Assembly: GCF_004121055.1 (NCBI RefSeq)
Contig: NZ_PYAL01000007.1
Coordinates: forward strand, 396,992-460,991
DNA length: 64,000 nucleotides
Reading direction: 5' to 3'
DNA from: Achromobacter aloeverae
Lineage (GTDB): Bacteria; Pseudomonadota; Gammaproteobacteria; Burkholderiales; Burkholderiaceae_B
Below the pieces are notes generated by a model. That model saw nothing but the letters and a program-made list of their open reading frames with translations, was not told where the DNA came from and did no database searches. The position numbers and the translations under genes were made by a program. Of the stretch, positions 26,940-35,123 are shown piece by piece (the stretch's first letter is position 1; each line of letters starts with the position of its first letter).

Positions 26940-28163
26940 TTACTTGATTTCCTTGCCGTTCCAGCGCGGCGCCGCGGTTGCCGCATCGGCCGGGAAGACC
27001 GTGACCAGTCCCGGGCCGCGCCATTGCACGAAGATGGGATAAGCCGAGGCGGTCAGGCCAGTCGAGCCGAAGGACGTGCAGCCGCCCGGTATGCCGGCGG
27101 AAAAGCCGTCGCATTTCTTCAGCTTGGCGATGGCGTCCCGGATCTTGTCGGGGTCCGTGGACCCTGCCTGCTGGATAGCGGCGATCATGTGCTGAAGCGC
27201 GGCGCCGTACATGATGGCCTCGTGCGGCATGAAAGCGTGATAGCGTGCCTCGTAGCGCTTGGCGATGTCCGGCACCTTGTCGTAATTGGCAGGCGCGATG
27301 GAGTACACGTCTTCGGCGAACTCGCCCAGGCCCTGCTTGAACTCGGGAATGATGTAGCCCGCGGCCCCGCCCACTACGGGCAAGGTGATGCGCTGCTGGC
27401 GCATGGTGCGGATGATCAGCAGGCCATCGTTGAAGTAGGACACGGGAAAAACAACCTGGGCGTCGGAGCGGCGCAGCTTGTTGATAAGCGGCGCCACGTC
27501 GGTAATACCCAGGGGATAGCCGTCATCGATAACGACGTCCACGCCCGCGGCCTTGGCAGCCTTGCGTATGCCTTCGGCCTGGGCGGTACCATACGCCGTA
27601 TCCTCGTAAAAGATGGCGATCCTGGACAATTTCTCGCCGGCCTTGGCGGCGATGTCGGCGGCGTACTGAAACTGTTTTTCGCCGAAGGTGCTGGCCCTGG
27701 GTGCCACCTGGAAGATATAGCGGTAGCCGCGCCCCGTGATCTGGTCGGCGAAGGAGTGCGTGATCATGGGAACGCCCGCGCGCTCGGTCACTTCGGAAGC
27801 CGCCAGCGTTACCGAACTGACGAAAGAGCCGATCACGCCCACCACCTGGTTTTGGGTGATCAGGCGCTGCACGGCAGCGCCCGCCGCATTCGGCGCGGGC
27901 ACGTCGGCCGATACCAGGTTCACCTCCAGGCCTTTCAGCAGGCCGGCCGCCTTCATGTCATCCAGCGCCAGTTCAATGCCTTGGCGGGAATTGATGCCGA
28001 ATTGCGCGTTGGGTCCGCTGAACGGAAAGACCAGGCCGATGTTGACCTTCTCCGCCGCGCCGGCCACGGGTGCGAACACGGCGGATGACAGCAACAGGAA
28101 TGGCGTGAGCAAAGTGGCGATGCGGGGCAGGCGTGGGATGGAAGGCAAGCGGAGGTAGAACAT
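26940..28163 (-). CDS. livK: Branched-chain amino-acid-type ABC substrate-binding protein (LivK-like)
   Basis: A 407-residue type-I periplasmic binding protein. A signal peptide covers about residues 1-36 (cut near VAGAAEK), then VNIGLVFPFSGPNAQFGINS starts the N-lobe; the middle has VGVIGSFVSSVTLAASEV. An extra Cys pair near the C-terminus (KKCDGFSAGIPGGCT) may form a disulfide. The ATG at 28163 has AGGAG. First gene of the operon facing the TrmB-like regulator. The real ligand is unknown; aldoxime/nitrile precursors are inferred. Confidence 0.93.
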   Translation of the reverse strand: MFYLRLPSIPRLPRIATLLTPFLLLSSAVFAPVAGAAEKVNIGLVFPFSGPNAQFGINSRQGIELALDDMKAAGLLKGLEVNLVSADVPAPNAAGAAVQRLITQNQVVGVIGSFVSSVTLAASEVTERAGVPMITHSFADQITGRGYRYIFQVAPRASTFGEKQFQYAADIAAKAGEKLSRIAIFYEDTAYGTAQAEGIRKAAKAAGVDVVIDDGYPLGITDVAPLINKLRRSDAQVVFPVSYFNDGLLIIRTMRQQRITLPVVGGAAGYIIPEFKQGLGEFAEDVYSIAPANYDKVPDIAKRYEARYHAFMPHEAIMYGAALQHMIAAIQQAGSTDPDKIRDAIAKLKKCDGFSAGIPGGCTSFGSTGLTASAYPIFVQWRGPGLVTVFPADAATAAPRWNGKEIK

Positions 28164-28237
28164 GATTTCTCCTTGGACTGGAATTTTTTTGCGATGCGTC
28201 AATGCGACGGCAAAGTCTAGGATTTCTGTTTTCCGAG

Positions 28238-28255
28238 TGTCAATTGAATTTGACA
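28238..28255. promoter_or_regulatory. Palindromic operator copy 1 (TGTCRA-N6-TYGACA)
   Basis: TGTCAA-TTGAAT-TTGACA, an 18-bp inverted repeat 75-92 bp upstream of livK. A second site with the same half-sites and spacer lies at 28327-28344, so both are probably read by the same protein, most likely the divergent TrmB-like regulator. Confidence 0.6.
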
Positions 28256-28326
28256 AAAATGCCAACAACCTAGCGTATTCCCCTATTAAATAGGCTGTTT
28301 AAAGGGGCAATAATTCCATATATTGT

Positions 28327-28344
28327 TGTCGAACTTTATCGACA
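28327..28344. promoter_or_regulatory. Palindromic operator copy 2 (TGTCRA-N6-TYGACA)
   Basis: TGTCGA-ACTTTA-TCGACA (extended to 20 bp by flanking T and A), 56-73 bp before the TrmB-like gene. Centre-to-centre distance to copy 1 is 89 bp. Between the copies the DNA is AT-rich and holds a near-palindrome (CCTATT-A-AATAGG). Confidence 0.6.
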
Positions 28345-28399
28345 AAACATTTTTCGGGCATCAGGGGCGCAGAAATCCGATGAACAGGAGCAGACGACA

Positions 28400-29182
28400 A
28401 TGACGGAGAAAATGACGGACCCGATGCGGGAAAAACTGGCCCTGTTCGGCTTGAACGACAAGGAACAGAACTTCTACCTGGCCGCCCTGCAGTTGGGCGC
28501 CGCCTCGGTCACCGAGGTGGCAGCGCGCGCCGGCGTCTCGCGCACCAACGGCTACGACCTGGTGGAACGGCTGGAAAGGCGCGGGTTGCTTGCCCAGGTG
28601 GGCGAGGCGGCGGGCGTGCGCAAGGTGGTGCCGGAAGACCCGAGCGTACTGATCAGGGACTGGGAGCGGTCCCGTCTGGTGCTGGACGAGCTGGTGCCCG
28701 AACTGCGGTCCATCTACAACGACAGCCGGACATCCAAGCCGCGCACGCGCTTGTACGAGGGCCGCGAGGGAATCAACCGCGCCTTGTGGGAAACGCTCGA
28801 TTGCCACTCCAAAGTTCTGCTGGGGGTGCTGTCCATGCATGAACTGCTGGAAACGCCGGGGCAGCAGTGGATGGCCGGATTCATCGCGGAACGCGTTCGA
28901 CGGGGGATCGAGCTGCGTGTCGTGCGTTCGCGCTCGCGTGAAACCGAAGCGATCTGGCCATCCGCTCACGAGGAAATGCGGGAATTGCGCTATGCGCCCG
29001 AGGACCTCGACCTCGGCATGACGATGTACATCAACGACGACACCGTCACCTATGTGTCATCCAAGGAAGAGAACTACGCAATGGTCATCGAAAGCCGCGA
29101 ACTGGCGCGCTTGAACCGGGCATTCTTCCAATCGCTGTGGCTTGCGTCCTCGCCCCCCGAGCGCATGGCGGGCCCGCGATAG
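28400..29182 (+). CDS. TrmB-like winged-helix transcriptional regulator
   Basis: A 260-residue protein with an N-terminal TrmB-type winged helix (residues about 10-75: LALFGLNDKEQNFYLAALQL and VSRTNGYDLVERLERRGLL) followed by a C-terminal sensor domain of the PLD-like/TrmB middle type (RLYEGREGINRALWETL). The start has an AGGAG site. It is divergent from the liv-nitrilase-oxd operon across AT-rich DNA with two matching palindromes, so it very likely controls that operon. TrmB regulators are best known from archaeal sugar transport; use next to an aldoxime/nitrile operon is unusual. Confidence 0.85.
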   Translation: MTEKMTDPMREKLALFGLNDKEQNFYLAALQLGAASVTEVAARAGVSRTNGYDLVERLERRGLLAQVGEAAGVRKVVPEDPSVLIRDWERSRLVLDELVPELRSIYNDSRTSKPRTRLYEGREGINRALWETLDCHSKVLLGVLSMHELLETPGQQWMAGFIAERVRRGIELRVVRSRSRETEAIWPSAHEEMRELRYAPEDLDLGMTMYINDDTVTYVSSKEENYAMVIESRELARLNRAFFQSLWLASSPPERMAGPR

Positions 29183-29225
29183 CCGCCGGATTGTCTTCAC
29201 GATCCACGAGCACCGCGCCAGGCGG

Positions 29226-30779
29226 TCAGTGGCCGATGCCTTGCGCCCCGGCGGCAGCGCCCTTCACCGGGCGGGTAATCCAGATCAAGGGCGCGATGAC
29301 GACGAACAATACGGCGGAAATCCAGAATATGTCGTTGAGTCCCAGCATCGCGGCCTGCGCGCCCAGGCTTTGCTCCAGCGCGGCGTACGCGCCCCGGACA
29401 TCGGTATGCAAGGCCGCTTGCAGGCGCGCCAGCGCATCGCCGAAATTCGGGTTGTTCAAGCCGGTCTGCTCCGCGAGCTGCGCATGATGCAGGATGGTTC
29501 GATTGTTCCACGACGTGTTCACGATGGAAGTCGCCGCGGCGCCGGCGAAAACGCGGGTGAAATTCGACAGGCCCGCAGCGGCGGGAATCTTTTCCGGCGG
29601 CTGGCCCGACAGGATGATGGCGGTCAGGGGGGTAAAGAACAGCGCCATCGGTATGCCTTGCAGTAGCGTGGGCAGCACCAGCGTCCAGGTATCCACGCCG
29701 GTCGTATAGCGGGAACGCAGGAAGAACACGGCCGCGAAACCGAGGAATGCCAGCGTCGCCAGGCCGCGCGGGTCGGTCCTGGGCATGACCTTGCCCAGCA
29801 CCGGCGCCAGCAGCACCGCGAAAATGCCCAGCGGGGCGGTCACGAGGCCGGCATCGACGGACCGGTAGCCGAGATACTCCTGCATCCATTGCGGCAGGAT
29901 GACGAGATTCGCGAAGAACAAGGCATACGCGAGCGATATGGCGACGGTGCCGCCGAAGAAGTTTCTGCCCGCGAACAACCTAAGGTCGACGACGGGCTGT
30001 TTTTCCGTGAGTTCCCAGATCAGGAAGAAGACGAAACTCACGAGCGAGATCGCGGCCAGCGTCCAGATGACCGAGGAATTGAACCAATCGAGGTCCTTGC
30101 CCTTGTCCAGCATGATCTGCAGCGCCCCGACCCACACGATGAGCAGGACCAGGCCCAGCTTGTCGATGGGGATCTTGCGTGTCGGCGTTTCCCGGTCGCG
30201 GTAGATCACCCAGGTGACCGCGGCGGCAAAGAGGCCGACGGGAATATTGATGTAGAAGATCCAGGACCAGCTATAGCTGTCGGTGATCCACCCGCCGAGC
30301 GCGGGGCCCGCGATAGGCCCGACGGTCGCCGTCATCGCCCATAACGCCAACGCGGTCGACGACTTTTCGCGCGGGTAGGAGCCCAGCAACAACGCTTGCG
30401 AGAGGGGAATCAGCGGTCCTGCCACCGCGCCTTGCAAGATCCGCGCGGCCAGCAGCGTGAGCATATTGGGCGCCATGCCGCATGCCCAGGACGACAGCAC
30501 GAACAGCAGGATCGCCCCGACGAAAAGCTTGACCGTGCCTATCCGTTGCGTGAGCCAACCGGTAAGGGGAATCGAAATCGCATTGGCCGCGGCAAACAGG
30601 GTAATCACCCATGTGCCTTCGTCCACGGAGACGCCCAGGTTCCCGGAAATTGTTGGAATGGCCACGTTAGCGATCGACGAGTCGAGCACGTTCATGAAGG
30701 TGGCAAGTGCGACGGCGAGCGTGGCGAGCGCCAGTTTCGCGCCGTGCAGGGGCGCGGGCGGCAAGGTGGGTTGATTCAT
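29226..30779 (-). CDS. DHA2-family drug:proton antiporter (EmrB/QacA MFS efflux pump)
   Basis: A 517-residue inner-membrane protein with the 14-segment pattern of the DHA2 family. The N-terminal motif D1-like block VALATFMNVLDSSIANVAIP and motif C-like GPIAGPALGGWITD in segment 5 are clear. It ends 43 bp from the convergent TrmB-like gene. No membrane-fusion partner (EmrA) is adjacent, so it acts alone or with a partner elsewhere. Two MarR-like boxes lie upstream of its start. Confidence 0.94.
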   Translation of the reverse strand: MNQPTLPPAPLHGAKLALATLAVALATFMNVLDSSIANVAIPTISGNLGVSVDEGTWVITLFAAANAISIPLTGWLTQRIGTVKLFVGAILLFVLSSWACGMAPNMLTLLAARILQGAVAGPLIPLSQALLLGSYPREKSSTALALWAMTATVGPIAGPALGGWITDSYSWSWIFYINIPVGLFAAAVTWVIYRDRETPTRKIPIDKLGLVLLIVWVGALQIMLDKGKDLDWFNSSVIWTLAAISLVSFVFFLIWELTEKQPVVDLRLFAGRNFFGGTVAISLAYALFFANLVILPQWMQEYLGYRSVDAGLVTAPLGIFAVLLAPVLGKVMPRTDPRGLATLAFLGFAAVFFLRSRYTTGVDTWTLVLPTLLQGIPMALFFTPLTAIILSGQPPEKIPAAAGLSNFTRVFAGAAATSIVNTSWNNRTILHHAQLAEQTGLNNPNFGDALARLQAALHTDVRGAYAALEQSLGAQAAMLGLNDIFWISAVLFVVIAPLIWITRPVKGAAAGAQGIGH

Positions 30780-30841
30780 GAGGATGGGGCCATCACCGCT
30801 GGGATAGGATCGAGCGACAGGATTTATTGCCCAATCATTAT

Positions 30842-30853
30842 TTGCCTAGTCAA
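30842..30853. promoter_or_regulatory. MarR-like box upstream of the efflux pump (site 1)
   Basis: TTGCCTAGTCAA is a near-palindrome of the TTGNCTAGNCAA form, 63-74 bp upstream of the pump start in an AT-rich patch. Its first 11 bases are the exact reverse complement of part of site 2 at 30975-30986. MarR-family proteins, which often control EmrB-type pumps, bind such TTGCC half-sites. Confidence 0.5.
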
Positions 30854-30974
30854 TAAAATAGCTAAAAAATCGGTCACCTTGTGCGATGACCAAGTCTGGG
30901 ACCTTGCGTCCGGGCAGCGCCCTTCAGCGGCGGGAAGCGGAGTATTTTCCGGCCCGAAACCGTCCACACAATAG

Positions 30975-30986
30975 CTGACTAGGCAA
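30975..30986. promoter_or_regulatory. MarR-like box (site 2, inverted copy)
   Basis: CTGACTAGGCAA; bases 30976-30986 are the perfect inverted copy of 30842-30852, 123 bp apart. The gap 30780-31009 contains no gene that could encode the regulator. Confidence 0.45.
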
Positions 30987-31009
30987 CCAATGTCAACGAC
31001 CGTTCCGGC

Positions 31010-32155
31010 TCAGAAGGCCACGCGGTAAGCCTCCAGCGCGGGCAGCTCGACGTCGACGCCGATGCCCGCCGCGTCGGGCAGCCTTATCCAGCCCTCCTCG
31101 TCAGCCACGGCCGGCAGGGTCCACAGGCTTTCCCGCAGGGGATTAGGATTGGCGTCGACCTCCACCATGCCGGCAGGCCCCATGGCAGCCCGCAGGTGCA
31201 TGGACGCGGCCAGGCCGATGCCGCCGCCCAGCCAGTGCGGGCAGAAGGTCAGGCCGGCGAGTTGCGCATAGCGGGCCACGGCCATGCAGCCGCTGATGCC
31301 TCCCCACTTGCCCACGTCCGGCTGGACGAAGCGCAAGTGCCCGTTGTCGATGGCGGCCTCGAAATCCGCCTGTCCGCGGATGTTCTCGCCAGCGGCCAGC
31401 GCCAGCGGCGTCCCGCGCCCGAGGGCCTGCCAGTCCGCCAGCGATTCGTCGGCGGCCACCGGCTCTTCGACCCAGTAGGGGCGAAAGGACTCCAACGCCC
31501 TCAAGCGTTCAGCCGCGACGCCGGGCTCCCATGCCTGATTGGCGTCGACCATGATGCGCGCTTCGGGGCCCAGGGCATCGCGGATATCGCGGAAATTCGC
31601 CAGGTCGCGGGCCGGGTCGAAGCCGACCTTGAACTTGAACGCGGTATAGCCTTCGGCCTGCTTCGCCAGCGCGGTCTGCGCGACGTCGTCCGGTCCGATG
31701 CCGCTGGCATACAGCCGGATGCGGCCGTCCGCCGTCATGCCGGTGGGGCCGGCCGCCGCCGCCAGGACGCGCCACAAGGGTAGTCCGGCCCGCCGTGCCC
31801 GCATGTCCCAGAGCGCCTGGTCGATGGCCGCGACGACTTGCGCCATCGGTCCGGGTTCGCCGCACTGTATCGCCATCCGGCGCACGCGCGCGGTCAACAG
31901 GCGCCACGTCGACGCCGGGTCGTCGCTGGGGGCGCCGACCGCCATCGGCGCGACGACGTCGCGCGCCAGGCGGCCACGGTGTTCGGCTCCAACTGGCGGG
32001 AAATTGCAGAAGACTTCCCCCCAGCCCCAGGCCCCGTCGCTGGCCCATACCCGCAGGAAGACGGCGGGCCGGTTGCCGAAATGGCCGACGGCCGCCTGTA
32101 CGGGCTTCGCGATGGGTGCGCGAAATACGTGGCATTCAATACGTTCTATCGTCAT
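31010..32155 (-). CDS. Mandelate racemase / muconate lactonizing enzyme family protein (enolase superfamily)
   Basis: A 381-residue enolase-superfamily enzyme. The KxK base pair is in YTAFKFKVGFD, metal ligands are in IMVDANQAW, WVEEPVA and ALAAGENIRG, and a possible second base is His in FCPHWLGGGIGL. It abstracts a proton alpha to a carboxylate, typically dehydrating or racemising an acid sugar or aromatic acid. The ATG at 32155 is right by homology but has no ribosome-binding site: a 13-bp tandem repeat begins 9 bp upstream. A Bug receptor is encoded before it on the same strand and may supply its substrate. Confidence 0.93.
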   Translation of the reverse strand: MTIERIECHVFRAPIAKPVQAAVGHFGNRPAVFLRVWASDGAWGWGEVFCNFPPVGAEHRGRLARDVVAPMAVGAPSDDPASTWRLLTARVRRMAIQCGEPGPMAQVVAAIDQALWDMRARRAGLPLWRVLAAAAGPTGMTADGRIRLYASGIGPDDVAQTALAKQAEGYTAFKFKVGFDPARDLANFRDIRDALGPEARIMVDANQAWEPGVAAERLRALESFRPYWVEEPVAADESLADWQALGRGTPLALAAGENIRGQADFEAAIDNGHLRFVQPDVGKWGGISGCMAVARYAQLAGLTFCPHWLGGGIGLAASMHLRAAMGPAGMVEVDANPNPLRESLWTLPAVADEEGWIRLPDAAGIGVDVELPALEAYRVAF

Positions 32156-32163
32156 ATGCTGTT

Positions 32164-32241
32164 GTCGGCCGCTGTCGTCGGTCGCTGTTGTCGGTCGCTG
32201 TTGTCGGTCGCTGTTGTCGGTCGCTGTAGCCGGTCGCTGTT
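32164..32241. repeat. Tandem repeat, six 13-bp units
   Basis: Unit GTCGGTCGCTGTT repeats contiguously: a degenerate first copy (32164-32176), three perfect copies, then copies with one and one changes. It fills most of the gap between the Bug receptor stop and the enolase-family start and takes the place of a ribosome-binding site. Confidence 0.92.
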
Positions 32242-32273
32242 CTCCGGCCGCCCGGCCTGTCCCCGCCGCGCGC

Positions 32274-33284
32274 TTAATCCGCCTTGATGCCGAGATCGTT
32301 GGCCACCTTGCCCCACTTCTGCAACTCGGCGCCGATATAGCTGCGAAAGTCTTCGGCCGACCCGGCGTCCGGCGTCAGGCCGGCCTCCACCAGCTTGGCA
32401 TGGATGTCCTTGTCGGCCTGCACCTTATTAATGGCGCGGTTCAGCCTCTCGACGATGTCGGCCGGTAACCCGGCCGGCCCGGCCAGCCCTTGCCAGGCAA
32501 TGACCTCGAAACCGGGCAGGTTGGTGGCCTCCGCGATGGTGGGAATATCGGGATAGTCGGCCGCGCGTTTCAGGCCGCCGACGCCCAGCACGGTCAGCTT
32601 GCCCGCCTTGACCTGCGCCATCATCGTGCCCTGGTCACCGAAGATCATGTCCACATGGCCAGCCACCAGGTCGCCGATGGCGGCGCCGGTGCCCTTGTAG
32701 GGCACGTGCAGCATCTTGGTCTGGGTGCGCGCCTCGAACAGCGCGGCCGCCATCTGCTGCATGCTGCCGGTCCCGGAAGAGGCGTAGCTCAAGGTCCCCG
32801 GATGCGCCCTGGCGTAGGTAATCAGTTCGGCCGCCGTGTGCACGGGCACCTTGCCGGGATTGACCACCAGCACGTAGTTCACGTTCACCGTCTTGCTGAT
32901 CGGCGTCAGTTGCTTGAGCGGATCGAAAGGATTGTTCTTGTAGATGACGGGATTGATCCCCAGCGTCGCGATATTTCCCAGCACCAGCGTGTAGCCGTCG
33001 GCGGGCGCGCGCGCCACCAGTTCGGTACCGATGATGCCGCTGGCGCCGGGGCGGTTATCGACGACGACGCCCTGGCCCAGTTCCTTGCTCAGCGCTGGCG
33101 CGACGATACGCGCGTACACGTCCACCGCGCCGCCGGGCGAGAACGGCACGATCAGGCGGATGACCTGAGAGGGATAAGGTTGCGCGGCGGCCGCGGCCAG
33201 GGGCGCGCCCACGGACGCGGCCATGGCCAGCACGGCCGCGCCGTGCAGGAGCTTGCGTCGAATGCGTTGCAGGGAAGAATACAT
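32274..33284 (-). CDS. Bug/TctC-family periplasmic solute receptor
   Basis: A 336-residue receptor with a signal peptide (residues 1-33, cut near AAAAQPYPS) and the family opening YPSQVIRLIVPFSPGGAVD, then RAPADGYTLVLGN and HVPYKGTGAAIGDL. The ATG has the same CTGGAGACATCC leader as the Bug gene at 755, showing a common ancestor for the translation-start region. It is followed by the enolase-superfamily gene, a frequent pairing in Bordetella-type genomes, so it likely captures an acid sugar or similar carboxylate. Confidence 0.94.
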   Translation of the reverse strand: MYSSLQRIRRKLLHGAAVLAMAASVGAPLAAAAAQPYPSQVIRLIVPFSPGGAVDVYARIVAPALSKELGQGVVVDNRPGASGIIGTELVARAPADGYTLVLGNIATLGINPVIYKNNPFDPLKQLTPISKTVNVNYVLVVNPGKVPVHTAAELITYARAHPGTLSYASSGTGSMQQMAAALFEARTQTKMLHVPYKGTGAAIGDLVAGHVDMIFGDQGTMMAQVKAGKLTVLGVGGLKRAADYPDIPTIAEATNLPGFEVIAWQGLAGPAGLPADIVERLNRAINKVQADKDIHAKLVEAGLTPDAGSAEDFRSYIGAELQKWGKVANDLGIKAD

Positions 33285-33321
33285 GGATGTCTCCAGCGTA
33301 TTTGAATTGTCGAGAGCCCTT

Positions 33322-33984
33322 TCAGGCCGTCGGGCTCGCCTGGCGCCGCAGGACGACATGGGTGGCCTGCTCCGACGCCACGCGTTCGACGCACGCATAC
33401 CCCAGCGCGCGCAAGTCCAGCCCTTCGAACAGCGCTTCCCCCCGGCCAAGCAGGACGGGCGAGATGGCAAGGTGCAGCTCATCGATGAGGCCCTCGCGCA
33501 GATACTGCCTGATGGTTTGCGGCCCGCCGCCGATACGCACGTCCCTGTCGCCGGCCGCCTCGCGAGCCCGGGCAAGCGCTTCGCGTATACCGCCGGTGAC
33601 GAAGTGGAATGTCGTGCCACCCGCCATTTCGAGCGGCGCGCGGGCATGATGGGTCAGGACGAAGACCGGCACGTGGTACGGGGGACTGTCTCCCCACCAG
33701 CCCTTCCAGTTCGCATCGGGCCATGGCCCGCGGACGGGACCGAACATATTTCTCCCGAGTATCCACGCCCCCACGTTGCGGAAGCCACGGGCGGCGAAGT
33801 CGTCGTCGATCCCGGTGGTGCCGCCGCTCTTGCCGAACAAGGCGGACTGGAAGGTGCGTGTCGGCAACAGCCACTGGTGCAGGTCCGTTCCCCCTACGCC
33901 CAGCGGGTTGTCGATGTCTTGATCCGGACCGGCCCCATAGCCGTCCAGCGAGATGGTGAAACCCTCAACGCGAACTCGTGCCAT
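33322..33984 (-). CDS. Dihydrofolate-reductase-like (RibD C-terminal domain) protein
   Basis: A 220-residue protein of the RibD_C/YyaP-like family. It opens VRVEGFTISLDGYGAGP, has GAWILGRNMFGPVRGPW in the middle, the nucleotide-binding VRIGGGPQTIRQYLREG and the ending LIDELHLAISPVLLGRGE. Such proteins are NADPH-binding reductases of unknown substrate, distinct from true folA. It lies 37 bp before the Bug receptor on the same strand, but a functional link is not obvious. Confidence 0.88.
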   Translation of the reverse strand: MARVRVEGFTISLDGYGAGPDQDIDNPLGVGGTDLHQWLLPTRTFQSALFGKSGGTTGIDDDFAARGFRNVGAWILGRNMFGPVRGPWPDANWKGWWGDSPPYHVPVFVLTHHARAPLEMAGGTTFHFVTGGIREALARAREAAGDRDVRIGGGPQTIRQYLREGLIDELHLAISPVLLGRGEALFEGLDLRALGYACVERVASEQATHVVLRRQASPTA

Positions 33985-34022
33985 CGCTTGTCTCCGTCGT
34001 TCTTCGTTGCTGTCCGCACTGC

Positions 34023-34070
34023 AGTTGCCTGCCCACGGAGTTGCCTACCCACGCAGTTGCCCACCTACTT
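34023..34070. repeat. Tandem repeat, three 16-bp units
   Basis: Three degenerate copies of AGTTGCCTRCCCACGS lie in the gap between the LysR stop and the DHFR-like start, on DNA with no gene. The third copy is the most diverged. Confidence 0.75.
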
Positions 34071-34092
34071 CGGCGCCAGGCGGCAGCCTATC

Positions 34093-34986
34093 TTACGCCC
34101 GCGCCGCGCCGCCCCGCATCCGTTCGATCAGGTGCTTGCGAACCACCGCCGTCACGTCGGCGCGTTCGACCCGCTCCATGATGCCGATCCGACGCACCTG
34201 CGGCCGCCCCGGCAAGGGCAGGATGCGCAAGCCCAAGTCGGTCTGCCAATCGACGTGCCGCAGCATGGGGGAGATCGCTACGCCGACATCCTGCCTGACC
34301 AGTTCGGAAATCGCGGCGAGCGAATTGACTTCGAGGATGACGTTGGCCGCGATGTTGCTGCGCCTGAGGAACTGCTCCACCTTGGCGCCGGTCTGCGTCC
34401 TGCGGTCGAACTGCAGAAAGGGACGCGTGCGCAGCAGTTCGAGCGGATCGGCGCCCGGCCCCGCGGCGCGCCGGCTGGCGATCAGCATCAGCGGCTCGTC
34501 ATACAGCCAGCTCCAATGCACGCCCGGCGGCACCGGCGCCGGGTCCTTCACCATGATGGCCGCATCGACCTTGCCCGCGAGGACCATGTCCGGCAACTCA
34601 CCCGCATGGCCCACCAGCAGCCGTATCTCCAGTGCCGGATACCGGATCTTCAGGTCGACCAGGCTATTGGCCAGTCCGCCCATGGCCGAGACTATCCCGC
34701 CTATGGTGACCGAACCGCTGATGGTGTCCGCCTGCGATTGCCTGCCCAGCATCGACTCGTAATCCCGCAGCAACTGGCGCGCGTACGGAACCAGCGCCGC
34801 GCCATCGGCGCTCAGCCGGACATTGCGGTGCGAGCGATCGAACAGCGTGCGTCGCAACTCGTCTTCCAACGCCCGCATCTGCAATCCCACCGCAGCCGGC
34901 GTCAACGCCACGCGTTCGGCCGCGGCCGCGAACGTTCCGTATTGCGCGACGGCGAGAAAGGTCTTGAACAGGCGAAAAGTGGACAT
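34093..34986 (-). CDS. LysR-family transcriptional regulator
   Basis: A 297-residue LysR protein with the helix-turn-helix in residues 3-60 (FRLFKTFLAVAQYGTFAAAA) and a Bug/CbbR-like effector domain. It is divergent from the alpha/beta hydrolase-M28-Bug operon over a 137-bp AT-rich gap containing a 19-bp perfect palindrome, so control of that operon and of itself is inferred. Confidence 0.93.
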   Translation of the reverse strand: MSTFRLFKTFLAVAQYGTFAAAAERVALTPAAVGLQMRALEDELRRTLFDRSHRNVRLSADGAALVPYARQLLRDYESMLGRQSQADTISGSVTIGGIVSAMGGLANSLVDLKIRYPALEIRLLVGHAGELPDMVLAGKVDAAIMVKDPAPVPPGVHWSWLYDEPLMLIASRRAAGPGADPLELLRTRPFLQFDRRTQTGAKVEQFLRRSNIAANVILEVNSLAAISELVRQDVGVAISPMLRHVDWQTDLGLRILPLPGRPQVRRIGIMERVERADVTAVVRKHLIERMRGGAARA

Positions 34987-35030
34987 GCGAACCGCCGCGC
35001 CAAGCGCGCCCCCGATTCAAAAGCGTTTCT

Positions 35031-35049
35031 TTATATTTGATAAATATAA
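35031..35049. promoter_or_regulatory. LysR-type operator palindrome
   Basis: TTATATTTGATAAATATAA has 8-bp perfect arms around GAT and satisfies T-N11-A. It lies 45 bp from the LysR start and 75 bp from the hydrolase start, a standard place for shared control. Confidence 0.6.
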
Positions 35050-35123
35050 TATAGATATTATTTTCCAATGCCGTCTGGAAGAATGGCCGGACCCTCACTC
35101 ACGTACGTGGAACCGGTCCATTC

